The notes below the pieces were generated by a model. It ran no database searches, was not told the origin of the DNA, and saw only the letters and a list, made by a program, of their open reading frames with translations. Shown in pieces: positions 26,750 to 36,316 of a stretch of DNA of 64,000 nucleotides (positions within the stretch are counted from its first letter, which is position 1; each line of letters opens with the position of its first letter). Both the position numbers and the translations under genes were made by a program. The stretch is taken from the NCBI GenBank assembly GCA_035578905.1, contig JAQJVL010000047.1, positions 2,044,384 to 2,108,383 of the forward strand, written 5' to 3'. The DNA comes from Stictocephala bisonia (Eukaryota > Arthropoda > Insecta > Hemiptera > Membracidae).

Positions 26750-27345
26750 CTGAGGACGACTGATCCTCAAGTTGTTGGTCTCGAAAGACTAAGAAGAACG
26801 AAACGAAATTTGACTCATGCATCGAAGATGGTTGATCCACAAGTTGTTGGTCTCGAAAGACTACGAAGAACGAAACGAAACGAAGGTTGACTCATGCATC
26901 GAAGATGGCAGTTCCACAACATCATGGGTCAAGAAAGTGGGCTAGGTATCTGAAGCGCAGAAAGTTGTTGTTGCTGCGTCAGTGGACTGAATTATCACAT
27001 GACATGCTCCGAGGATGACAGTTCCACAACGCCGTGGGTCTCGAGAGTGGCCTAGGGGATCTGAAGCGCAGAAGGTTGATGTTGCTGCGTCAGTGGTCTG
27101 TATTATATCTGACGTGCTTCGAGGATGGCAGCTCCACAACGACGTGGGTCTAGAGAGTGGGCTAGGGGGATTGTAGCCAGGGTAGTTAGTGTGTCTTCCC
27201 TGGCCGAAAAGTCCTGGTAACCCGTTGAACCACTTTTGTGCTAGTAATTGCCATCTTGTTTTGTACTGAGGTCTGAGCGTCTACGAAGGAAGTTGAGGTT
27301 AGGGTTTACTGGCCAAAAAGTCAAGGCAACCCGTTGAACCACTTT
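26750..27345. repeat. GC-richer degenerate tandem repeats inside the LTR element
   Basis: Three short repeat families follow each other. A 72-bp step carries gttgttggtctcgaaagact (from about 26774 and 26846). A 110-bp step starts gaagatggcagttccacaac (26901, 27011, 27121). A 109-bp step carries aacccgttgaaccacttttg (the surrounding tggcc motif is at 27201 and 27310). The region has a base composition clearly unlike the rest of the element. No open frame is conserved along it. Confidence 0.8.
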
Positions 27346-28039
27346 TGTGTTAGGCCTTCATTCATGGCTTTTGTACATGAAGAGGGGAAGAAGCATAATT
27401 CCTCATGTCCAGTTCTTCCTAGAGTGTCCACACTGTCACTTGTATATACATATATGTTGCTTGTGCATCGATTTTTAATTATATCTATATAATTGCTGGT
27501 GTTGCTATGACATATTTCAAGTTGACACTTTTACAGTTAATTACAATTATCATATTTACAAAGCTTTCCATTAATCATTAATGGCTATTTATTACCGATA
27601 TTACAATAATGAATCATATTTGCATTTATATTTTGCTCATATCAATTTGTGATTTCTATCACTGTTTCTTTGCATTAATGACAATTACAATAGTAACTAT
27701 CAAAAATTATACTTGCATTTTGACAATATTTCATCCTCCTTCGCCAATGTTATATTCTAAATTACTAATCTACTGGTGTCTGCAACATGACTTTAGAAAT
27801 GAGGTTAGCCATGTTGCAGGTCACTTTAAGCTTTGTCTTTAGGCTCAATTGCCAAGGCTGACTGACACCTGAAACTGAAAATCTGTGCCATTTTGTGATG
27901 AATAGCGTACTTGGCGTTAATTAATTTGGAATTTTGAAAGTGGCTAGGTATAATTAGGCTCTAATTGTACTACTATTGATCACTGGCTAAACACCTTCTA
28001 CAAAATTCTTAAAATGATTAAAATCATATAAGTTTATCA
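27346..28039. other. Element interior, no gene seen
   Basis: AT-rich sequence with one chance plus-strand frame (27609-27842). No polymerase or integrase motif was found on either strand. Confidence 0.55.
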
Positions 28040-28800
28040 AAGTACATACAATGTACATCATTGAGTCATATCAAAATTGTCATAAACAAGTTGTAATGAT
28101 CATGTATCATTATATATCTCCTTTACATCACCCTGGTTTAAATCAATCATCATATTCAATATTAGAGTCATATTTATCTGATTATATTCAATATAAACAT
28201 AAACAAGTTATTATAACAAAATATTTTAAAAAATCCTTATAATCATCTGGGTCTCACATAAATATCATATTATTACCAATGTTGTATTCATTGAGTCATA
28301 TCAATATAAGTATAAACAAGTTACAATAACACAGTATTGTAAAAAATCTCCTTCCATCATTTTAGTCTCACATAAATATCATATTATTACCAATGTTGCA
28401 TTCAAATATATTTATATACCTTATTCAATCACAAATCTCATATTATTATCAATATTACAATCATTCAACTACCATATGTTTATTATTATGATCTCTTTAA
28501 GTATTTTCTCCTTTAACAGTTACTCTTACAGTTTATTTTTCTTTTATACAATTCTCATATTATTATTAATGTTACATTCTTTGAACTACCATGTATTTAT
28601 TATTATGACATCTTTAAGTATTTTCTCTTTTAATAGTCATTTTTATAATTTATTTATTTATTTTTCATACAAATCTACTATTATTATTAATGTTACATTG
28701 TTTCAACTACTATTTATTTATTATTATGATATCTTTAGATATTTTCTTTTACTCAATCATTTTTACAATTCAGTTTTCTATACAAATGGGATTGTCCGAG
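28040..28800. repeat. AT-rich degenerate tandem repeats inside the LTR element
   Basis: Diverged copies containing cataaatatcatattattac and taaacaagtt (28250-28440) are followed by about three copies of a 116-122-bp unit around aactaccatgtatttattat (28467, 28583, 28705), each continuing with ctttaagtattttct. Non-coding. Confidence 0.7.
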
Positions 28801-28810
28801 AGCACTAGTT

Positions 28811-28811
28811 T

Positions 28812-28860
<49 letters not shown>
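28811..28860 (-). repeat. A50 tract (T50 on plus) directly after the coiled-coil frame
   Basis: An uninterrupted run of about 50 T on plus, so A on the element's strand. The coiled-coil reading frame runs straight into it and turns into poly-lysine before stopping at 28810. No AATAAA lies just upstream on that strand. It may be a captured poly(A) tail or a slippage product. Confidence 0.9.
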
Positions 28861-28861
<1 letters not shown>

Positions 28862-29675
28862 TAGTTTGAAAAGCATGAGACATTATAGTACCTCATCACA
28901 TAATTGACAAAGTCATCCATTTCCAAATCATATTTTTCACCCCCCATCAATTCAGTTTCACATTCCCTTTGTTTATTTATTCCCCAGTATTTGCTTATAA
29001 CTTTCATTTCAAACTCAAAGAAGTCATTCAATTCGTCTAGTCTGTTTCTGATCATTTTTAGTTTTTTATTTTCATGGCACTTAAAGTCATCTATTTCTCC
29101 TTCAAAGTTAGTGTTACAGAGTGCTAAAGCTTTCTCTATTCTTTCTATTTTGTCATCTAAAATAGTGTGTAGATGTCCTATTTGCTCTTCTACCCTATCA
29201 TTTACTCTAGGCCTACTCATTTGATTATTTAATTCATGGCTTACTTCAGTTGGTGTTACATTTACTTTTATGTATTTATCTAGCAAGGTTTTATTTACTT
29301 CATTTAGTCTATTCCCAACATCATTTATTTTGATAGTTTGTTCCCTATCTTGATTATTTACTTCATTACCACTATTTTCCTTTAATTCATTTTTTCTATC
29401 AAAGTATACTTTTACTCTTTCTATTTTATTGACAAAGTTGTCTTTAATCTGACTTGTCCTATCATTAATATCTTTTATGAGCTCATTAGCTTTCATATTA
29501 GTTTTATTGTTTAACTTCATTACACTATCACTTACTTCTTTAATCTTAACACTTGTTCCACCTAGCCTAACATTAATCTCATCAAGTTTAGTATTAATGT
29601 TATTACTCATGTTTAACAGCAAATCTATTTTATTTGACAGTAGTCTGTCCTCAACATTATTTATTTTGATAGTTT
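28861..29675 (-). pseudogene. Coiled-coil gag-like gene, 3' part
   Basis: Open for about 270 codons on the minus strand. The product is rich in Asn, Lys, Glu, Asp, Ile and Leu with heptad-like spacing and no Pro in long stretches, so a long coiled coil is likely. A block of about 120 residues (KLDEIN... through ...NNQDREQT, then IKINDVGNRLNE) repeats a block encoded in 31323-31795, so the protein has internal tandem repeats. The last 100 residues are more globular (DFFEFEMKVISKYWG, LEMDDFVNYVMRYYNV). There is no zinc knuckle and no protease motif. By position, as the first gene after the primer-binding site, it stands where gag should be. It might equally be a captured host coiled-coil sequence. 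It is separated from its 5' part by a nested insertion and ends in an A50 tract, so it is not intact. Confidence 0.6.
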
Positions 29676-29726
29676 TTTTTTTTTTTTTTTTTTTAAGTTT
29701 ATTCAAAAAATTTTACATAATTATGG

Positions 29727-29761
29727 CCCCGCTAAGTAACAAATAATACTTGTCAGCGGGG
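29727..29761. other. Hairpin near the 3' end of the nested retroposon
   Basis: ccccgctaagta pairs with tacttgtcagcgggg: seven G/C-rich end pairs, a 3-base bulge, then five more pairs and a short loop. It lies about 65 bp before the poly(A) run on the minus strand, like the hairpin in the element at 19803-20195. It may be a 3' recognition structure for a LINE reverse transcriptase. Confidence 0.65.
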
Positions 29762-30432
29762 TCCATCTTAACTGTAACATGTGATACATCAAATAAATTA
29801 ATATATAGTACATAGTAATGTAATAAATTTAACATAATCTTAAGAATAACTGTATAGAAACAATGGCAATTGGCGGGCAAATAATTCACCTAGTGTATAA
29901 GTGGCAAACTTAAACAAGTTAACTGATATTACATAGATAGTTTATAATAACAAGTACTATGAATATATTTATAAAAAAGGTTGTTCCCAAAGATGGTGCC
30001 TTTGTACATTTCATGAGGAATGGGTGGAGCTGATTAACTTCCCTTACCCCAACTCAAAAACAGGTTTCTCTGCCAGATGTGATTTAACATGTTCTCAAAC
30101 TAGCATCTGCTTTAACTAGTCAGTTCAGTATCAGCTCCAACCATGTGCACTATATGCTCCAAGCTTACAGAAAAATTTTCAATGATGAAATAAACAAGAA
30201 ATCAGCTTAATTAACCTATTCAACTGATAATCCCAAAATTTCTCATTTGTAATGTGATTCTTACAGTACTAACACTACCCAATATTATGTATTAATTGTT
30301 ATGTACTATGGAATATATTCAGTGTTGCTATTGTGTTTCAAAGTGTTTGGTGTTATATGTAATCCATATTTTAACTACTTCATAGTTTTGGTGTTATAAG
30401 TGTGTAGTTTACTAATTTACTAACTCCAAACT

Positions 30433-30466
30433 AATAAAAAAAATAATAAAAAAAAAAAAAAAAAAA
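30433..30466 (+). other. AATAAA plus A19 run on the plus strand within the nested insertion
   Basis: aataaa at 30433 is followed after a few bases by 19 A. It looks like the tail of a second, oppositely oriented retroposed sequence inside the nested element. Its 5' end and target duplication could not be located, so simple A-tract growth is also possible. Confidence 0.35.
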
Positions 30467-31322
30467 CGAAAACTAAGGCAGTCAGTACTATTCACGAACC
30501 AAATTGATCAGTAGTGATGCGTTTTGTTGAATGTAAGTACACTAACAGTATACATTTAATAAAAATTATATGTATCTAACAATGAATTGAATTAACTCCA
30601 GTATTAACAACTTACACTAATATTTAAAATTAAATACAAAAAACACAATTCCACTAAATTTATTGAGAAAAACCCATATTTAATCATGAACTTATAGTAC
30701 ATAATATTTATGCAGTCAGATAGACTGTCATATTGTTAATTAACTGTACAAACAATTTTATTTTGGTGAGTGACCTAACAATTTGTGGTAGTAAAAAGAA
30801 GTTGCATCCCAACTGTAGGTCAGTGAAATATCAACATAAATTATACAAAGTAATTTCCTAGTCAGCTAGGCTGCCACACCTTTATAAGTAGTTTTATGTA
30901 GTTAATAGTGAAATTTAAGGGGATAACAATTAAGCACATTCAATTAAAACTATTCATAATTACAAAGTACTATGATGATAACTTCCAGTATAACCTACTA
31001 GGCTACATTCTTAAAATTAATTTCACAAATATTATCAGCACCTTCTACTATAGGTTATTTATAACCATATTAATTTTAAAAATTAATACTGCAAAACAAG
31101 TGTGCTTTTTCATGAAAAATAACACAAACAAAAGATTTGAAGCAGCCCATCGAGGTTGATTGTACATCAGAAAATATAGTATATGGTTAGGCTTTGCCAA
31201 AATCTGTATAGACTACAGTATTTCATAAATTTATAATAGTTAGGCCCTAAAATACTTTACTAGCTATCATTTAAAATATAATGTAACTAATCAGTAATAC
31301 AAATATATCACTTGTAAAGAAA

Positions 31323-31795
31323 AGTTTGTTCCCTATCTTCATCATTTACTCCATTTACAACACTATTCTCCTTTACTTCACTGTCTTTATTAAAGTCTAC
31401 TTTTACTTCTTCTAGTTTATTGGTAAGTTTATTTTCAAACTGATTTATTCTATCATTGACATCTTTTCTAAGTTCATCAAGTTTCACATTAGTTTCCTCA
31501 TTCATCTTTATCATGTTAGTATTAATCTTATCAAGTTTAGTTTCAAAATTAGTATTTATTTCTTTAATCTTAACATCGGTCTGTCTAGCCTCATATTAAT
31601 CTTATCAAGTTTAGTATCAAAGTTACTATTCATTTTGGTTAACATTTCTACTATGTTGGATAATGAATTATCCATATTTGAACTTGGCCTATCCATATCA
31701 GGTTTATTTTGATTTATCTCCCTAATTATGCTTAAAGAGATGTCAGAGTCGTCTGAGTCATTTTCAGTATTTTGTTCAATATTTACTTTCGACAT
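31323..31795 (-). pseudogene. Coiled-coil gag-like gene, 5' part (frameshifted)
   Basis: The start codon at 31795 (minus) lies about 180 bp after the primer-binding site and opens with an acidic, Ser/Asn-rich stretch (NTENDSDDSDISLS). From about residue 55 the sequence becomes coiled-coil-like (NIVEMLTKMNSNFDTKLDKIN). The frame breaks near 31585, where one base is gained or lost, and continues in the next frame as NEETNVKLDELRKDVNDR and VKENSVVNGVNDEDREQT. It then stops at the nested insertion. The continuing part aligns with the block in 28861-29675, showing an internal duplication. An ATG 30 bases further upstream (31825) is in frame. I prefer 31795 because the acidic tract starts there, but the choice is not certain. 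Confidence 0.6.
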
Positions 31796-31975
31796 GATTG
31801 TCTTTTTGTAATTCAACAATTTCAAATATGTAAAAAGATTAGGCCTACAATTTCAAAATTTAATTAGTTATCAAAAATTGAATAAATTAATTCTATAAAA
31901 TAAAATTCACAAATTCAAACAAAATTGTCTTTAAACATCTTTGAATACATTTAAAATATCTAAAAGTATTTTACA

Positions 31976-31996
31976 GCCCCACGTGGTTGGTCGCCA
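31976..31996 (-). promoter_or_regulatory. Primer-binding site, tRNA-Lys-like
   Basis: On the minus strand the sequence three bases after the 5' LTR is tggcgaccaaccacgtgggg. It starts with the TGG expected opposite a tRNA CCA end and resembles the animal tRNA-Lys complement used by many gypsy-type elements (tggcgcccaacgtgggg), with about three extra bases. It fixes the element's orientation. Confidence 0.65.
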
Positions 31997-31999
31997 AAC

Positions 32000-33010
32000 T
32001 GTAACCAACTGCTTTCTGCGCTTTGTTACATTAAGTTAAAATTTTTTATAATTTGATAAAATAATTTATGCAAAATTAAAATTCTTTTTTTATGATCTCA
32101 GGGTCGTTTATGTGGGTAAATTGGTGGGGCTGTAAGATTACAATAAATAAAAACTCTTGTTTGAAAAAGTACTTTAATAAAACATTATTTTTTAGTTTTT
32201 TACTTTACTATTATTTCAATATACAAAAATGAATTTTATTATGATTTTACAAATTTCAATATGATTAAATTATTTTATTACTAAAACTTATCTTATTGTC
32301 CTTGCATTTTCTTGTTGGAAACCCGCATGTTCCTCAATCACGCGCTAATATCTCGCCAAATTCAATCTTATTAACTGCACAAAAGCTCCATATCTATCTA
32401 AATTTTTCTTTGAAAACAAAAATATGATATTACTTTTAAAGAATTTACTTATATTTTGAACACAATCACACGTGGTTTAATGTATTCTACCAAGAGGAAC
32501 ACCATGTGTTCCTTCTTGAAAGGAGGATTGCCAAGTGGGGTGAGTGATGCCTTCAGGACGCTCAGCTTGGGTTCCCCCTCTTACGTTATTTTCCGTTAGA
32601 TATTCAATTTTCGCCTCTTCCATACAGTTCGTCCCCGGCAGGTGCTGCACCCACCGGTCATCCTTTTTACTAAGCACGTTGTTTGGACTCGACCTCTGCT
32701 TGGTCACACGGTGACTCCACTTTTGGTTTACCATGTGGTTTCGTCTGCTGAGAAATTAGTCGAAAACAGACATGCCCCACCCTTCCAGACAATAATGGAA
32801 AGAATGTTGTTTATTCAATTCTCAGAAAACATCTGTCACGATGTCTCTATCCACTTCCCTAACTGGCTGGTTATTTACTTACAATGATTTCAGAATATTA
32901 TCTGAATGTTTGTTGTTTATTTTAATTAAATATATTTATTTCTTCAACAAAATAATTTATCATTTATTTAATTTAATTAATTTATTCGTCAATTTGGTGG
33001 ACCTGTTACG
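32000..33010 (-). mobile_element. 5' LTR of the minus-strand element
   Basis: 1011 bp, the direct repeat of 24587-25600. The outer terminal base has changed, so the minus-strand end reads CG instead of TG. Promoter elements inside were not resolved by eye. Confidence 0.92.
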
Positions 33011-33290
33011 ACGTAAAATAGTGATAATCAAACACCCACCAATACACGTAAAATAGTAATTACCCTCCCACCCACCCATGTACGTAAAATAGTGATAACC
33101 ATACACCCACCAATACATGTAAAATAGTGATTATCCCCCCACCCACCCATATACGTAAAAATAGTGATAAACATACACGTAAAATAGTGATTACCCTCCC
33201 ACTCTCCCATATATATGAAATAGTGATACCCCTCCCACCCATCCACTGTGAAAATAGTGATAACCCTACACCCACCCATACGCGCTTAGT
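33011..33290. repeat. 36-bp minisatellite, right part
   Basis: About eight units of 35-36 bp with acgtaaaatagtgataacc and ctcccacccacccatgtac, alternating with an acacccaccaatacacgt version. This is the continuation of 24481-24586 beyond the LTR element. Confidence 0.93.
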
Positions 33291-35966
33291 GTAATTCTCG
33301 AAATCCACAATGTGAAAAGTGTTTGTTTTATAAAAATGATAGAACATTTTCATTACAATATTTCGTTTATTTTAATAACTTTGATTACAATTGGGTGAAT
33401 ATCCATGTGTTTTACAGCAATTTGATTGTTTTATATAACTATAAGAAAGCCTACAAATCAATACAATGGAGCCTAAAAACTATCTAAGCTCATTGAGAAT
33501 TCAGAACTACCTACTCAACTTAAAAGGGCTCGGATATCTATGTAAACACTCTCCCGGTGCCAGACGTTAGATTTACATGCAAAGTGATATTTTCTGATAC
33601 TGAGAGATTTTTGAAGGATTGGATTGGGAATGCGTACTTTGGTTGCAAATGACAATATACATATAATAAATAAAATATTATAAATAAAATGTGTGAATAC
33701 ATAGACCAATTTAATTTGTTATACTCTCTCAATACTTTAAGTTTAAATCTGACATATTGTCTGATAAAAGGTTTTAAATTATATTAAGTGTTTGGTGACA
33801 ATATTAGAAGTTCGCAAATATAGATACTGTGAGCTATAGAATTCTATTAGATATTATATAACAAATAATTTTTAACAACGCTTTGAGAACACACTTTTAA
33901 TATGGAAATTATTCTTTATAATCATTTTTATTCTGGATGTGGTTTCAAAACAGATGCTTTATCGGTACATTTGAATATTTATGAGATGTATGTAAATTTA
34001 CAATATTATACATGTGAAAATTAATATGACTCAATATTGCAAATATAAAATTTAAATATCAATTGAAAATTACTTAAATCAGTCAATTATGATTTTATGC
34101 TATTCCTTTTTAACAAACGAATAATATAACTACACTACGTTTTTCAATTTTGGATTTTTAATTTATGTCAACTTCAAGATACTAATGTGTCTTATCAGGT
34201 AATTTTCTTTTTTCTTCATTATACTACTCTTAATTATTATTATTTGCATTTAAAACACTTTCTAATGGCTGTAAAGTTATTACAGATATACCAAAATCAT
34301 TTATATAACTGATCCAAAATAATCGCAATTTTCTGTTGTTGAGAAGTAAACAAATATATTAATTTAGGAGACGTCAATTTTTTAATATCACATTTAATTA
34401 GTTTTCAAGTAATTTTAAACATAAATTGTAAATGAAGTCAACTTTTCTATAAGACTTCTTTCAGTACTATTTACAATATGAAAACATGAATATATTTTGA
34501 ATGTAGATTATCCCCCTCCCCACACAGGACCTAGTCTCCATCAAAAGTAAGATTATATGATGTGGTTATGTTAATTTGTTGTTACCTTTACAGTATTTTA
34601 CCGGAGAGGCGAGTGCATCAGATTGGTTCAATTTCACATTTTCCAATATAGTCTTTAATTATGCCTTAAATTATTTCAATAATTCATGAGTTCATTTAGA
34701 AATGGGATTATTCATGAATTAATAGACAATATATTACCAATATCGGTAAAAAATGAGATATGCAGCAAACTTTGAGATACAGCATTTACTCTTAAAAAGC
34801 ACACTGGATAGATATTATATACACTTTGATTACACTTTTATAGAGTTTATATAATATTAGCAATAAAAACCCCTTGTATCGAAAGTTTAGAATGAAGGCA
34901 TGAGGGTAAGATAAACTAATAACAGTTTAGATATTTGTACAATGTCTTTCTGAACCACTTGGGGACAAGTTGTAGTTGTCTGATTCATTCTACCCCTTGC
35001 CCGTTCTACCACGATGTATTGTTCCCGTATAGAACAATTTTGGAGAATATGTTCGTGAGGTTAGTGACCAACAACGGGAGGGTTGTGACAAACAATATGC
35101 CATGACACCCAAACAGTAAAATAGGTTTAGTTCCTAAAAAAATCATAACATTTAAACATTTTATGGAAAAAAATATTGAAAGAGATTGTTCCCGTTTTCA
35201 TGTAAGAGTAAAGTAAAAAGAAATAGAAATAATTCAGTGTGGCACAATGCGAGTTATTTTTATCAGAATGTACAGCATAGTAACATTTTCTTTTAAATAA
35301 ACTGTTGAGTTAAAAATATATTTTTTTTATCTCAAGTTGTATACAGTTAAATATTTTCAAACAATTGAATAATAGATAATTTAATACGATCAATATAATA
35401 GTTATGGCATTTTTAATGGGACATGAGAAAGGCCAGAAATAAATAATACAGTCCAATTTTTTTAATGCAAGTGAACTTTCGAGATTAAAATTTAGAGAGT
35501 AAAAATTGGAATAGGCATACCTAGCCTATAAGTCTAGTACATAATAACTTAGTTTTAAACTCATATACTGATAACCATAACATCCACTGGACCAGGGTAA
35601 TTTCAGAAAATACACACTCTTTCCCATTTTCTTTGTGGTTCTTTGCCTATTAATAACCAAACTGAGAGGACATTTTCCAGTTATTGCCTGTACTAACATG
35701 TGTTTGAAATGTGATAACAGTTCTCCCTAACAAGCTTACCTTTGTGTACTATAGTCCAGGAATAACTTTCCTTGGAGTATGTAGTGAAATCAAGTATTTT
35801 GTAACAACGAACATTATGTGCTCATACCAGAAGTTAGTCAGATATTATCGGTCACAAAGTGACTACATACTGGGTGTAATTCCATTTTATAATGTTACTT
35901 GTCACATAGAGACGATCAGTAATTGGAAGTAGCTTGAGGGAGAAAGATGAGCTGAGTCATACTCTG
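33291..35966. other. Gene-free AT-rich DNA
   Basis: Only short chance frames were found, such as overlapping minus-strand frames at 33515-33732. A less AT-rich patch at 34940-35110 has no identifiable content. Confidence 0.55.
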
Positions 35967-36316
35967 GTTTGACGTCCCGTACCAAATGTCACTGTAGTTA
36001 GGTTTGACGTCCAGTCCTAACTGTCACTGTAGTTAAGTTTGATGTAAAGTCCCAACTGTCACTGTAGTTAGGTTTGATGTAAAGTCCTAACTGCCATTGT
36101 AGTTAGGTTTGACGTCCAGTCGCAACTGTCACTGTAGTTAAGTTTGATGTAAAGTCCCAACTGTCACTGTAGTTAGGTTTAACGTCCAGTCCTAACTGCC
36201 ATTGTAGTTAGGTTTGACGTCCCGTACCAACTGTCACTGAAGTTAGGTTTGACGTAAAGTCCCAATTGTCATTGTAGTTAGATTTGACGTCCAGTCGTAA
36301 CTGTCATTGTAGTTAA
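35967..36316. repeat. 35-bp tandem array, 10 copies
   Basis: Exactly 35-bp steps (gtttgacg at 35967 and 36002, end at 36316). Two unit types alternate irregularly: gtttgacgtccagtcctaac and gtttgatgtaaagtcccaac, each followed by tgtcactgtagtta. Confidence 0.95.

Larger units (their letters stand above)
29671..31327 (-). mobile_element. Nested 1.65-kb poly(A) retroposon with AGTTT duplication
   Basis: This insertion splits the coiled-coil gene. On the minus strand it ends with aataaact followed by an A-run (T-run 29673-29694 on plus; AATAAA at 29698-29703). AGTTT flanks it on both sides (29671-29675 and 31323-31327). The uninterrupted arrangement tgatagtttgttccctatc is present at about 29331-29350 in the second internal repeat of the same gene and serves as the empty-site control. 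The body holds no long frame, so it is either a 5'-truncated LINE with its 3' untranslated end or a processed transcript. Confidence 0.75.
24587..33010 (-). mobile_element. 8.4-kb LTR element without recognisable pol (minus strand)
   Basis: Two direct repeats of 1.01 kb bound an interior of about 6.4 kb. Their outer ends form TG...CA termini (tgtaac / gttaca, with the very last base mutated on the right). ACGT is duplicated at both outer junctions (24583-24586 and 33011-33014) within a minisatellite whose unit it restores. A primer-binding site next to the right LTR and a purine tract next to the left LTR fix the direction as minus. The interior has a coiled-coil gag-like gene after the primer site, several tandem repeats and one nested insertion. 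I see no protease, RT, RNase H or integrase. This fits a large non-autonomous LTR derivative (LARD-like) mobilised in trans. Its superfamily cannot be assigned without pol, though the 4-bp duplication and Lys-type primer site suit Ty3/gypsy. Confidence 0.88.
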
